NCBI GenBank assembly: GCA_020635055.1
Contig: JACKAN010000011.1
Coordinates: 1-64,000 of the forward strand
Length of the DNA: 64,000 nt
Reading direction: 5' to 3'
Origin: Pseudobdellovibrionaceae bacterium
GTDB taxonomy: Bacteria; Bdellovibrionota; Bdellovibrionia; Bdellovibrionales; UBA1609
The position numbers and the translations under genes were made by a program. Of this stretch, positions 18,538-27,420 are shown one piece after another (position 1 is the stretch's first letter; each line of letters opens with the position of its first letter). The notes beneath the pieces are model-generated. The model worked only from the letters and a program-made list of their open reading frames with translations, did no database searches and had not been told where the DNA came from.

Positions 18538-18780
18538 TCTCATTTTTTATTTACTACTAGTATTGCATTTAAGAAGTGGCTACAGATGGCTTCAGTAGTG
18601 GAAAAAGAGGCCCTTCGACATCTCATAGACATAGTCATCTTTGACGAGGCTCAACATATGTGAGTTGAACTAACTCATGAGCTTTTACCCAAGTGGATAG
18701 GTGAGGATATTGATAGTCCTTATCTTATATGATCAAAACGTCAAAGAGATAGACAAACACTAATAAAATTTCAAAGTTAG
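18538..18780 (+). pseudogene. Decayed fragment of a superfamily II (DEAD/DEAH-type) helicase
   Basis: One frame reads SHFLFTTSIAFKKWL, then ALRHLIDIVIFDEAQHM, a TGA, VELTHELLPKW...SPYLI, another TGA, and SKRQRDRQTLIKF before a TAG. The block IDIVIFDEAQHM matches helicase motif II (Walker B, DEAx), and SPYLI sits where the strand before motif III is expected. With two in-frame stops and no start it cannot be functional. It directly abuts the right end of the IS30 element, so insertion may have cut the original gene. Confidence 0.5.
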
Positions 18781-18910
18781 TAATTCCCACTTGCTAAGAG
18801 TAGCCCCTTGAACTATTTTTCCTAAACGGAAGTTTATAATTTTAGCTTCACAGAATAAAGTTGGATTTGAAAAATTAGTTTAAAAAAGGTTTTAAAACAG
18901 AGGTCTAAGA

Positions 18911-19774
18911 TTGCTTTTAAATAGACTATTTATTTTCTCAATTATATTTAGCACATACTCCGCACAAGCTTATATTGAAAATTGTGAAATTTCTCAAGTA
19001 GAACGATTGCATCTTAAAATGCTAGATAGTGGAGTCGTCGGTGAACGCCTTAGCGTTTTATGGCCGAAAAAGGATTTGGCTCAAGAGCTGGAGTTTTATT
19101 TAACTTTTGAAGTCCCAGTTGTAGATGTTCTCGGCGATACTGTTTTGACATGCAATCGACCTCAGCAAATAGATCTTAGAAAACTACAAGAAATATCTCA
19201 AAAATTAAATTGGTCACCATTAACTTTACGAAAAAACTTAAAAGATTTAATAATTAGATATCCAGATGAGCTAATTGTAAAAAGTTTTTTAGTTAACTAT
19301 GCAGCCATGGTTAATATCTTAGATGGGTATCAATCTTCCCAAGATGCAAGCCTTCAAGAATACTTAGCTAAATTTGATAAATTCAAAGCAGATTTTATCG
19401 AGAGGGTTCAGCCCAATCAAATACATTCTGTAGAGGAGTTTGTTACAGTCGGAGATGAAATTAATTATATTAGCCAGGTAATTGTTGGTGAAGCTGAAAA
19501 GTTCTCTGATGATATAAGTAAATCCTTGATTAGGAAACTCAATCACAGTGGTGTTATATTGCGAGAAAAGATTTTACGAAACCCGAAATCAGTTTATTTT
19601 ATTAATGATTCTTTAAAAGAGTATATATCCTTGTTTTCATTAGGTCTGTCCGCAGAAACAGCGGCAAGTTTAATAATTAATGAAATGAAGGAAAAGGGCC
19701 ATGGTTATTTAGAGCGGGCTATAAGGGCAATTAAAAACTCATGTGAGATGCAACTTAATAAGATATTTCTATAA
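18911..19774 (+). CDS. Secreted protein of unknown function
   Basis: The TTG start at 18911 follows AGAGG by about 8 bp and gives a typical signal peptide (MLLNRLFIFSIIFSTYSAQA, cleavage before YIEN). The mature protein of about 267 residues has two Cys near its start (ENCEIS and LTCNRP) and is otherwise helical, with Asp/Leu/Lys-rich segments. I recognise no family. The gene is alone between the helicase relic and copy A of the dispersed repeat, which begins 15 bp after its stop codon and could form its 3' untranslated region. Confidence 0.6.
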   Translation: MLLNRLFIFSIIFSTYSAQAYIENCEISQVERLHLKMLDSGVVGERLSVLWPKKDLAQELEFYLTFEVPVVDVLGDTVLTCNRPQQIDLRKLQEISQKLNWSPLTLRKNLKDLIIRYPDELIVKSFLVNYAAMVNILDGYQSSQDASLQEYLAKFDKFKADFIERVQPNQIHSVEEFVTVGDEINYISQVIVGEAEKFSDDISKSLIRKLNHSGVILREKILRNPKSVYFINDSLKEYISLFSLGLSAETAASLIINEMKEKGHGYLERAIRAIKNSCEMQLNKIFL

Positions 19775-19789
19775 ATTTTCTAAAATTTT

Positions 19790-19923
19790 ACTGAATGCCA
19801 TATCTATTTCAAAGTTACTGGAATAGATAATTTGGGCTTTAAAACCGTCTAATTTGTATTTCATATGAATTTTAACCTGCAACGAGCCTCAATTTATCAA
19901 TTTGAGTAATTTCTAAATTTGAG
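19790..19923 (+). repeat. Dispersed intergenic repeat, copy A
   Basis: This segment aligns with 31016-31150 (inverted) and 32428-32558 (same orientation). Shared blocks in order are ACTGAAT, TCTATTTC-AAAGTTACTG-GAATAGA (able to form a stem-loop), TTTAAAACC-TCTAATTT, TTTCATATGAATTT, CCTCA-TTATC-ATTTGA, and TTTCTAAATTTGA. The similarity is spread over the whole length with scattered substitutions and small indels. It contains no open frame. It lies directly after the stop of the secreted-protein gene. Confidence 0.8.
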
Positions 19924-20015
19924 TAGACACAACAGTCAGCAGATTTGTGAGGCGTCCAAAAGTTTTTTCATAAGTAGTTAAATTTTTCGATTTAACTGGC
20001 AGAAGGTCGAGTTTT

Positions 20016-20444
20016 TTAATTAGTTTTTATTTTCTCTATTACTAGCATTTTTACGCCATATTTATCAAAAACCTTTCCCTTTACCATGACCTTGGTTTCC
20101 AAATATTTCAATAAAGGTTTGTAAGCTTCAATAAGTGACTTGTGTCCCTCTCCTGATATTTGATAAACTTCATCTTCAACCAAGAGTCCAATAGGCAGAC
20201 CTTTTTCTGCACAGTCTTTGGCACAAGATTTATGTGACGCTCCTTTAGAACCATGTTTTATAAAACAAGTAAGGCCAATCAACTCACCAACTAAAGTAAT
20301 ATCTTTACCTTCCTCGTTTTTATTTTCCACATTGGTATGTCCTTCGTGCATATTCATGTCGTGTTTATCGTCATCGTGTGAAAAGATTTGCTGGGTGTAG
20401 GTGAAACTTAATAGGACAACTATTGATATTATTGTTTTTCTCAT
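20016..20444 (-). CDS. Small periplasmic protein of the Cus operon, His-rich N-terminus
   Basis: The start is ATG 20444, because GGAGG lies 5 bp upstream; the longer reading to 20495 runs through this binding site. A signal peptide (MRKTIISIVVLLSFTYTQQIFS) is followed by a His/Asp/Met-rich segment HDDDKHDMNMHEGH, likely to bind metal. The rest (LVGELIGLTCFIKHG, HKSCAKDCAEKGLPIGLL, VMVKGKVFDKYGVKML) is a Cys-containing, probably beta-barrel (OB-like) domain also found next to heme proteins elsewhere. It is the last gene of the efflux operon, overlapping the heme-protein gene by 4 bp. I expect a metal-handling periplasmic role. Confidence 0.75.
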   Translation of the reverse strand: MRKTIISIVVLLSFTYTQQIFSHDDDKHDMNMHEGHTNVENKNEEGKDITLVGELIGLTCFIKHGSKGASHKSCAKDCAEKGLPIGLLVEDEVYQISGEGHKSLIEAYKPLLKYLETKVMVKGKVFDKYGVKMLVIEKIKTN

Positions 20445-20947
20445 TTTTCCTCCAGAATGGGTTGATTTAAAGTTAAAAGACTGTGGTTGATCCATTTTTT
20501 AATGATAACTATGTCATCTTCAGTCAGTGAAGATCTCCAATGTAATATTCTATATAATAGAGGAGGCATACTATCTTCCTTGATTGTTCTCGCGAGGGAT
20601 TCAAAATCGTCTTGAGGTGTTCCGTGTCCTGAGAATGGAAAATCAATAGACATATCCATTTTGTTTTTTGCATCTTTAATGTCACGATCTATTAATTGTT
20701 TAGGGCCAGGCAAGCTAGCATACCATGGCAGTACTTGGCCCGAACCATGGCAATCTAAACATTTGGTTTTAAAAATTGGCTTAACCTCTTTAATGTACTC
20801 GGCATTTATTTTTTCCAAATTGGGTTTTGCTATGGGTTCAACCAAACTTTCCCATTCTTCTTCGCTATCTGATAAGCTAAGTTCTTCGGCACGACTAAAT
20901 GTAAACATTGAAAATAATAAGCAGATAAAAAGGCCTATTTTAATCAC
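20441..20947 (-). CDS. Periplasmic heme-binding (Haem_bd-type) protein
   Basis: The 168-residue protein has a signal peptide (KIGLFICLLFSMFTFSRA) and the motif KCLDCHGSG for covalent heme attachment. A Met in DSMPPLLYRI could be the second heme ligand. The layout, with FKTKCLDCH near the start and LHWRSSLTEDDIVIIKKWI near the end, matches the Haem_bd cytochrome domain. It overlaps cusA by 8 bp and the following gene by 4 bp, so all are translated from one message. A heme protein inside a copper/silver efflux operon may handle metal redox state; this is inference. Confidence 0.83.
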   Translation of the reverse strand: MIKIGLFICLLFSMFTFSRAEELSLSDSEEEWESLVEPIAKPNLEKINAEYIKEVKPIFKTKCLDCHGSGQVLPWYASLPGPKQLIDRDIKDAKNKMDMSIDFPFSGHGTPQDDFESLARTIKEDSMPPLLYRILHWRSSLTEDDIVIIKKWINHSLLTLNQPILEEK

Positions 20948-23900
20948 TGATCACCTCGACTTTTGCCAAAGATCTTTCTTTCCAAAGCGCAAATATAGCC
21001 GGATAAACAAGAAGTTCCAGAAGAAAAGAAGTAAAAATTCCACCAATCATTGGCGCAGCCATGCGTTTCATAACATCGGCACCACTATTGGCGGAGCTGG
21101 CCCATAATATTGGAAGTAGAGCAAAGAAAGTAGTTAATACAGTCATCATTTTAGGACGAATTCGCTTAACGGCCCCAATGTGAATAGCTTCTTTTAAATC
21201 TGAAAATGAATTCATATGTCCATCGGACTTCTTTTTTTCATAGGCTAAATCGAGATACAGCAACATATAAATAGCTGTCTCAGCATCAACTCCCAATAGA
21301 GCAATGAGTCCTACCCAAACTGCAATGCTCATGTTGTAGTCAAGAAAATAGAGCAACCAAATGGCTCCAACAGCAGAAAATGGAATCGCTAAAAGTACTA
21401 TAGATGTTTTTACTGCAGATTGAGTATTCATATAAATTAGCATCAAAATAATTAATAACGTAATGGGCAGAACTACTTTTAATTTTTCTTTAACTCTAGT
21501 CATACTTTGATACTGCCCACTCCAGATCAAAGAATATCCACTAGGGAGTTTAAGCTTTTCATAAACAGCTTTCTTTGCTCTTTTAACATAATTGCCAACG
21601 TCAGAGGTATCCAGGTCGACATAGACATATCCTGTTAAAAGGCCGTTATCATTTCTTATCATTCCTGGGCCATTTAACATTTCAATGCTAGCCACCTCAG
21701 CAAGTGGAATTTGATAACCTTTAGGGGAATCTAGAAGAATTCGTCTAATATCTTCTTTGTTTTGACGGAAGGCTCTTGCATAGCGAACATTAACGGAATA
21801 TCGTTCGCGGCCTTCTATGGTGGTAGTTACATTTTTACCACCGAGGGCCGTTGATAAAGTAGATTGTGCTTGGTCAATAGAAATTCCATGTCGGGCAAGT
21901 GCCTCTCGATTGAAATTGAAATCAAAAAAGAATCCACCCGTTACTCGTTCGGCAAAGACACTGCGCGTGCCATCAACAGTATCAATTATTTTTTCAACTT
22001 CCAATCCAATACGTTCAATTTCTTTAAGGTCAGATCCTGATATTTTGATTCCAATCGGTGTGCGTATACCCGTAGTTAACATGTCAATGCGGCCTTTAAT
22101 GGGCATGGTCCAAGCATTTGTTAATCCAGGGAATTTCATTTTACTATTCATTTCAGAAATTAATTCTTCCCAGCTGATAAAATCAGGAGTGATCCATTTA
22201 AAAGGTTTTTGTAAAAGCTCTGGCATAAAAGAGTACCAGCGCTCTTTAGTTCTCCAATTTCTTTGATCCTTCATGACAACCACGGTTTCCATCATAGAAA
22301 ATGGAGCGGGGTCTGTGGCCGTATCTGCTCGTCCGGCTTTGCCGTGCACACTCAGTACTTCGGGAAAACTCTTTAAAATCTCATCTTGTTTTTGAAGAAG
22401 GTTTTGAGCTTCGGTAACAGAAAGCCCAGGCATGGTCGTAGGCATGTACAAAATTGTGCCCTCATTTAATGGCGGCATAAACTCTGAACCTAATTTAAAG
22501 TAAACGGGAAGGCTTATTAAAACTATAAAAATTGCGAGGCCTACAACTTTCTTGCGGTGATCTACCACCCAATCCACTATGGGTCCGTAAATTTTAAAAA
22601 GAAAATTGCTGATAGGATGATTTTCTTCTGCCTTAATGTTTGAAGCAAAAAGAAAGTTTACAGATTTTGTAAACCAAGAGGGACCTTTTTTTAATTCTTT
22701 TGTTCGGGTAAAAATAACTAACAAGGCCGGAACCAATGTGATCGAAAGAACAGAAGCCACAAGCATAGCTAGTGTTTTTGTGTAAGCCAATGGTTTGAAC
22801 AACCTTCCCTCTTGCGCCTCTAGAGCAAAAATGGGGATAAAGGAGACGGCAATTACTAAAAGAGAGTAAAAGCTAGCAGGGCCGACTTCTTTTATTGAGG
22901 CTATAATAATGTCTCTTGCCGATCCTTTTTGACCAGAGGATTGCCATTCTTCTATTTTTTTATGGCAATTTTCTACCATAACTATGGCGGCGTCGACCAT
23001 AGCCCCAATAGCAATAGCAATTCCACCCAAGGACATAATGTTTGCCGACACATTCATCCAGCGCATTAAAATAAAAGAAATAATAACTGCTGTGGGCAGA
23101 GTAATGATCGGTACCAGAGCGCTAGGTAAGTGAAGAAGAAAAATAATAATAACAAGGGCTACAACTATCATTTCAACTATAAGTTCGTGAGTCAGAGTGT
23201 TTACCGACCTTTGGATCAAAGAACTACGATCATAGGTTTCAATAATTTCGACGCCAGTAGGAAGCGAAGCTTTTAGGTCATTCAATTTGTTTTTAACTCT
23301 AGCAATAACTTCATTGGCATTTTCATCGAAACGCATAACAATAATGCCACCAACCGTATCACCCAAGCCATTTAGGTCACCAAGTCCGCGTTTCATTTCA
23401 GGTCCTCTAACAACCTTTGCCACATTCTTTACATAGATGGGTACGCCACGATTATTAACACCAATAACAATGTTTTCTAAATCTTTTTTTGTTTTTGCAT
23501 AACCTTTGGCCCGAATCATGTATTCGGTACCAGAGAACTCAATAACTCGCGCGCCGACTTCGTTGTTTCCTTGTTTAATGGCTTGTGCAACTTTAGTCAG
23601 GGGTATATTGTACGCACGTAATGACTCTGGATGGATTTGAACTTGGTATTGATTTTCAAAACCACCAAAAGATGCCACTTCCGAAACACCCGGTACGGAT
23701 TGCAACTGATATCTTAAGAACCAGTCCTGAAAAGATCTCAAATCAGCAAGAGTATTTTTTCCAGAGGTATCCATGAGTGCATATTGGTAAACCCAACCCA
23801 CGCTAGTGGCATCGGGGCCGAGTTCTGTTTGTACCCCCTCTGGCAATTGAGGTATTATTTTTGAAAGATACTCAAGCACTCGTGATCTTGCCCAATAAAT

Positions 23901-24203
23901 GTCTGTGCCATCTTCAAAAATTGCATATACATATGAAGCCCCAAATGTGGATAAGCCACGAATATCTTTTATTTTTGGAACACCCAAAAGACTTGTAACA
24001 ATAGGGTAGGTGACTTGATCTTCTAGGATATCTGGACTGACATTCCACTTGGAATAAATAATCACTTGAGTGTCGGATAAATCTGGGATGGCATCTAATG
24101 GGATGCTTTTCATGCTCAGCCAACCACTGACAAGTGCTATACTCACTGCAAAAAGCGTAATAAAGCGATTCTTTGCGCAAAAATCTATAATTTTTAGAAT
24201 CAT
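20940..24203 (-). CDS. cusA: Heavy-metal RND efflux pump, CusA type
   Basis: The 1087-residue protein is an inner-membrane proton-driven pump. It shows the RND pattern of 12 membrane helices with two large periplasmic loops, and heavy-metal family motifs: SIPLDAIPDLSDTQVI at the start, GAMVDAAIVMVENCHK, MPPLNEGTILYMPTTMPG and GVDAETAIYMLLYLDLAYE, the last containing proton-relay acidic residues. The Met-rich loops and the last motif resemble the Cu(I)/Ag(I) pump CusA more than CzcA. It is intact and follows cusB by 14 bp. Its outer-membrane partner gene upstream is broken. Confidence 0.93.
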   Translation of the reverse strand: MILKIIDFCAKNRFITLFAVSIALVSGWLSMKSIPLDAIPDLSDTQVIIYSKWNVSPDILEDQVTYPIVTSLLGVPKIKDIRGLSTFGASYVYAIFEDGTDIYWARSRVLEYLSKIIPQLPEGVQTELGPDATSVGWVYQYALMDTSGKNTLADLRSFQDWFLRYQLQSVPGVSEVASFGGFENQYQVQIHPESLRAYNIPLTKVAQAIKQGNNEVGARVIEFSGTEYMIRAKGYAKTKKDLENIVIGVNNRGVPIYVKNVAKVVRGPEMKRGLGDLNGLGDTVGGIIVMRFDENANEVIARVKNKLNDLKASLPTGVEIIETYDRSSLIQRSVNTLTHELIVEMIVVALVIIIFLLHLPSALVPIITLPTAVIISFILMRWMNVSANIMSLGGIAIAIGAMVDAAIVMVENCHKKIEEWQSSGQKGSARDIIIASIKEVGPASFYSLLVIAVSFIPIFALEAQEGRLFKPLAYTKTLAMLVASVLSITLVPALLVIFTRTKELKKGPSWFTKSVNFLFASNIKAEENHPISNFLFKIYGPIVDWVVDHRKKVVGLAIFIVLISLPVYFKLGSEFMPPLNEGTILYMPTTMPGLSVTEAQNLLQKQDEILKSFPEVLSVHGKAGRADTATDPAPFSMMETVVVMKDQRNWRTKERWYSFMPELLQKPFKWITPDFISWEELISEMNSKMKFPGLTNAWTMPIKGRIDMLTTGIRTPIGIKISGSDLKEIERIGLEVEKIIDTVDGTRSVFAERVTGGFFFDFNFNREALARHGISIDQAQSTLSTALGGKNVTTTIEGRERYSVNVRYARAFRQNKEDIRRILLDSPKGYQIPLAEVASIEMLNGPGMIRNDNGLLTGYVYVDLDTSDVGNYVKRAKKAVYEKLKLPSGYSLIWSGQYQSMTRVKEKLKVVLPITLLIILMLIYMNTQSAVKTSIVLLAIPFSAVGAIWLLYFLDYNMSIAVWVGLIALLGVDAETAIYMLLYLDLAYEKKKSDGHMNSFSDLKEAIHIGAVKRIRPKMMTVLTTFFALLPILWASSANSGADVMKRMAAPMIGGIFTSFLLELLVYPAIFALWKERSLAKVEVISD

Positions 24204-24217
24204 AATTTCAATCCTCT

Positions 24218-25402
24218 TTAGTGATTATGACCACTGGCTGAGCTACCGGTATCTTGAACAACAGATTTAAGTCTTGATTCGGAGGCCAGCATAAAGTTTC
24301 CTCCAATGACAATTTCTTCTCCTGGTTGAGCGCCAGAACCAATGGCAGCATCCAAATCGGTTTCTAAAATTACACTAATCTTTCTTGGCTCAAAAAAACC
24401 TTTGTCTTTTTTAACAAAAATATAAGATTCTCTTCCAGTTTCTAAAATGGCTTCCAGTGGTACCGAAGTATGTTCGCCGACGGGTGCAAATATTGTAATG
24501 TTAACGTAAGACTCAGGGCGTATGGACGGGTGGTTTTCGTCGAGCTGAACTCTTACTTTAGCCGTTCTTGTATTGGGATTTATAACTTGATCTACGGAAA
24601 TCACTTTTCCGGAGAGTGTTTTTCCTTGAAGAAAATTTGCTGTGATTTGTGCAGGTTGTCCTTTTTTTATGTAGGGAAGGTCCATTTCAAAAATATCTGC
24701 ATAAATCCAATTGTCTTGACCCATTCCGCTTACAAGTAGACCTTCTGTCTGTGATCCCTTTTTGGCTAAATTGGAAATTTGATCATCGGAAAGCCCTAAT
24801 ATTTTGAGTCGAATCTTTGAAGACTGAATCATTTGTTTGGTGTTCTCTCGTACATCAATAAGTGGTGAGTTTTTAATTTTGTTCCATTGTGAGAGAGCTT
24901 CTAAGTATTCGCTTTGTGCAGTATAAAGTTCAGGGTCAAAAGCGATGCGACCCGGAGCATGTATAGATTTAAACAGGCTTTTCTTTTCAACCTTCCCCAA
25001 CTTTATTCCAATCATTTGTTGCTTGTTGAGAGTTAATTTCACCTCCGAATGTCCAAGGGGTTTCGAATCTAATTTATTTTGTGAAGAATTTTCTTCGGAG
25101 TTATTTAAATTCTCCCAGTCATTGTTTTTATTGGATTTATGGCTTTCATCTATTTTGTCATGATTGTTATGATTATGTTTGTCATTTTCGCTCTCAGCCT
25201 CAGTCTCAGTCTCTGACTCAATCAAAACTAAATCCATTCCGCAAATTGGGCAGGAACCTTTTTTGTCTGATTTAATTTGGGGATGCATCGGGCAGGTATA
25301 TGTGGAGCCTGCATGGTGATGATTTTTCTGTAATAAAAACCAGGCAGTTCCAAGTGTGATAACTAAAACAACTCCAAAGATTACTATTTTATTTGTTTTC
25401 AT
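24218..25402 (-). CDS. cusB: Periplasmic adaptor of the metal efflux pump, CusB type
   Basis: The 394-residue protein begins with one membrane anchor (IVIFGVVLVITLGTAWFL). A heavy-metal-binding domain YTCPMHPQIKSDKKGSCPICGMDL follows at about residues 34-57, then an acidic/His-rich linker (HNHNNHDKIDESH). The membrane-fusion-protein core follows, with lipoyl, hairpin and beta-barrel parts (GRIAFDPELYTAQSEYLEAL, DIFEMDLPYIKKGQPAQI). It ends in a His-containing tail. The domain order is that of CusB with an added metal-capture domain. The gene overlaps the remnant of the outer-membrane channel gene by 4 bp. Confidence 0.92.
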   Translation of the reverse strand: MKTNKIVIFGVVLVITLGTAWFLLQKNHHHAGSTYTCPMHPQIKSDKKGSCPICGMDLVLIESETETEAESENDKHNHNNHDKIDESHKSNKNNDWENLNNSEENSSQNKLDSKPLGHSEVKLTLNKQQMIGIKLGKVEKKSLFKSIHAPGRIAFDPELYTAQSEYLEALSQWNKIKNSPLIDVRENTKQMIQSSKIRLKILGLSDDQISNLAKKGSQTEGLLVSGMGQDNWIYADIFEMDLPYIKKGQPAQITANFLQGKTLSGKVISVDQVINPNTRTAKVRVQLDENHPSIRPESYVNITIFAPVGEHTSVPLEAILETGRESYIFVKKDKGFFEPRKISVILETDLDAAIGSGAQPGEEIVIGGNFMLASESRLKSVVQDTGSSASGHNH

Positions 25403-26661
25403 TTTGTTTCCTTATTTTTAATTTCTAAATTTGACACTGAAAAACCCAGTTCAGATTCTAGTTGACTCAATTGGTTTACATATTGTTTTAGAGCTTGATA
25501 GAAGCCAATTCTTACGCGATAAAGTGAACGCTCACTGTCGAGTAAATCTAAGAAAGATGTTTTGTTAGCTGTGTAAGAGGATCGGGTAGAGTTGTATGCA
25601 CTTTGCGCTTGTGGAATTAGGCTGGTTTCATAAATGTTTAAAGTTTTTATGCCAGTCTCTACCTTCCCTTTTAATTCTTTCACTTTAGCAATAGACTTTT
25701 GAAGGGTGTCTTTAAGACGATATTCTTGAGCCAACATTTTGGAGTTGGCGGCAGAAGCTTCGGCTTTTTCTTTCCAAAACCACAGAGGTATACTCATGGC
25801 TATAGAATATATATTTGAATCACTGGGTTCGCCAGAAATACTTTGTTGATACTGAAGTTGGAAATCGGGGGCATAGGCCCACTTTGCAAGTGAACTTTTG
25901 TACTCGGCTTCTTTGAGAGCTTGAGCTTGAAATTTAATGTTTGGAGATTGATTTTGTAAAAAGGCCTGTAGCTGCGGTAAAGAATCGGTAATGTGATTAT
26001 TATTAAACTTTGGAGTACTAAGCAGAAGATGAGATAACTCTAAGTTTTCAAATTCCATATCGTTAACTAGGGCTTTAAGATTTTCTTGAAGGGCTTCTTC
26101 TTGTTGATGGAGTGTAAGAACCTCTAATTCCAGTTGTGTTAATTCAAAATGAGCTTTCATGGAGTCGCCTTGCGGAGACTTACCAGCTACATATTTTTTT
26201 TCCTTATACGCAAACAAGAGTTCTTTAACGGCCTCCATGTTAGCTCCTGAAGTAAGTTGAATTATTTTTTAGGTAGAATAAATGTTGTAGTACAAAGAGA
26301 TAGTTTGTTTCCCTTAGATTTTTTAACCTTTGAATTTCTAGCTTCAGGAATTTAAACATATCCCTTCGTCGACTTTGCATTTTGCTTGCAAGGAAATATT
26401 TAACAGAGAGGTAATTTTGACTGATGGTCGCGTGTTGAGTTTGCATATTTCTGTCTAAATTAGAGAAACCAATGTTAGGGTCATCAAGAGTGGCCTGAAG
26501 TGATTGAAGAACTCTTCCACATTCAAGTTCTGCTGACTTTCCGATAAAGCGTGGATTTTTTTATATACAATATCTAAAACTTCTTTCAAAGATTTTGCCT
26601 TGTCGGCGAAGCTGGGCATATAATTAGTGTTTGCCAAAGCAAAACATTAATAGTGTTTCAT
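25399..26661 (-). pseudogene. Broken TolC-family outer-membrane channel gene (CusC-like)
   Basis: The reading begins at ATG 26661 after AGGAGG, but codon 5 is TAA (MKHY-stop-CFALANTNYMP). A frame follows to 26455, then a frameshift to a frame reading ATLDDPNIGFSNLDRN...ISQNYLSVKYFLASK, which is the TolC-family pattern after the first helix pair. A second frameshift leads to the long intact part 25399-26238 (VKELLFAYKEKK to the C-terminus). One nonsense codon and at least two frameshifts lie in the first third, so no full channel can be made. The C-terminal two thirds still look well conserved, so decay is probably recent, or the breaks are sequencing errors. Confidence 0.8.
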
Positions 26662-26797
26662 GGGAAAACATCCTCCTAAATCTGACTGTAGGTGATATAA
26701 AATAAAGTATTTAATAAATTAAATAAGTTTAGGCATTAAATGCAATAGGCAGTTGATTTAAATAGATATAAATCAGGATTTTTGCCGAATCTCCGGT

Positions 26798-26810
26798 CCC
26801 AATAATTGGG
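26798..26810. promoter_or_regulatory. Perfect palindrome upstream of the efflux operon
   Basis: CCCAAT-A-ATTGGG followed by TATGGGAGG lies about 140 bp upstream of the first start of the efflux operon. It could be the operator of a metal-responsive regulator; a related-looking ATACTCCCATAGGGTAT occurs at 27199-27215. No regulator gene is adjacent. Confidence 0.3.
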
Positions 26811-26841
26811 TATGGGAGGCAAAAGGATTGTTTTTGTAAAT

Positions 26842-27140
26842 CTAATAAATGAAAAAGATTCTTCCTAAATCTAAAGGGGTATTGCAGTAATTATGTTTTC
26901 TATTGATTCTGGTGCGGTCCTTTAAAATAACCTCAAAGGCGTATAAACATGCAATAACTTTCCACAATTTTGATCCTGTTTTGATTCTCAATGGGTTGCC
27001 ATTTTGGTTTTGGACAGCAATCATAGGCTTTTTTCTTACAGTGGTTTTTTTGTATTCACATTGCCTGAAACCAAAAGATCCTCGGCATAGGTCAGGCTGC
27101 TAGCTAAAAAAAAACAAAATAGTAAATAAGCTAATCAAAG
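26842..27140 (-). pseudogene. Relic of a small secreted protein
   Basis: On the minus strand a signal-peptide-like stretch (KALISLFTILFF, then LASSLTYA) leads to EDLLVSGNVNTKK and TTVRKKPMIAVQNQNGNPL, then RIKTGSKLWKVIACLYAF, ending at 26842. Two frame changes are needed, one in a run of nine T and one in a run of seven A, and no ATG is present. Both are homopolymer slips, so either the gene is decaying or the sequence has errors. Family unknown. The rest of 26662-27420 shows only AT-rich spacer and the two palindromic sites noted. Confidence 0.4.
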
Positions 27141-27420
27141 CTTTTTATATAGTCTTATTTATATATTTTATTTTTTACTCTCATAATATAAATCCTAAAT
27201 ACTCCCATAGGGTATGTCAATGTGCTGCTCCAAAGCTGTTTTGTTGATTATTATTTCTTAAAGCAGGGTCGGAATTTCTGATGAACTTTTTGACAAAAAC
27301 TTCACGGAGATATCAACGACAAAGGACCCCAGCAGGAGTTTGGACTCCAGTATAGAATTTCTTTTTGGCCAAGGAACAAAGTAAAAACAAAAAACTAAAT
27401 AACACAAACAAGGGGATTAC

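Larger units (their letters stand above)
15025..18540 (+). mobile_element. IS30-family insertion sequence, interrupted by IS66-family element
   Basis: The element carries one transposase gene that is split by the IS66 copy at 15744-18182. Its outer ends are not fixed. CCAGTGCAACT at 15025-15035 is repeated inverted at 18504-18514, but that right copy lies inside the transposase gene. A second pairing uses ACCTGAC at 15067-15073 and its complement near 18526-18532 plus a shared ATTT and GCAACT further in, and this would keep the stop codon inside the element. Its base composition looks richer in G and C than the surrounding host genes, consistent with recent arrival. Confidence 0.7.

Noticed and set aside
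26903..27103. Plus-strand reading with one membrane helix
   Set aside because: Lies opposite the secreted-protein relic, which has a more coherent pattern (signal peptide then hydrophilic domain); the helix is its complement.
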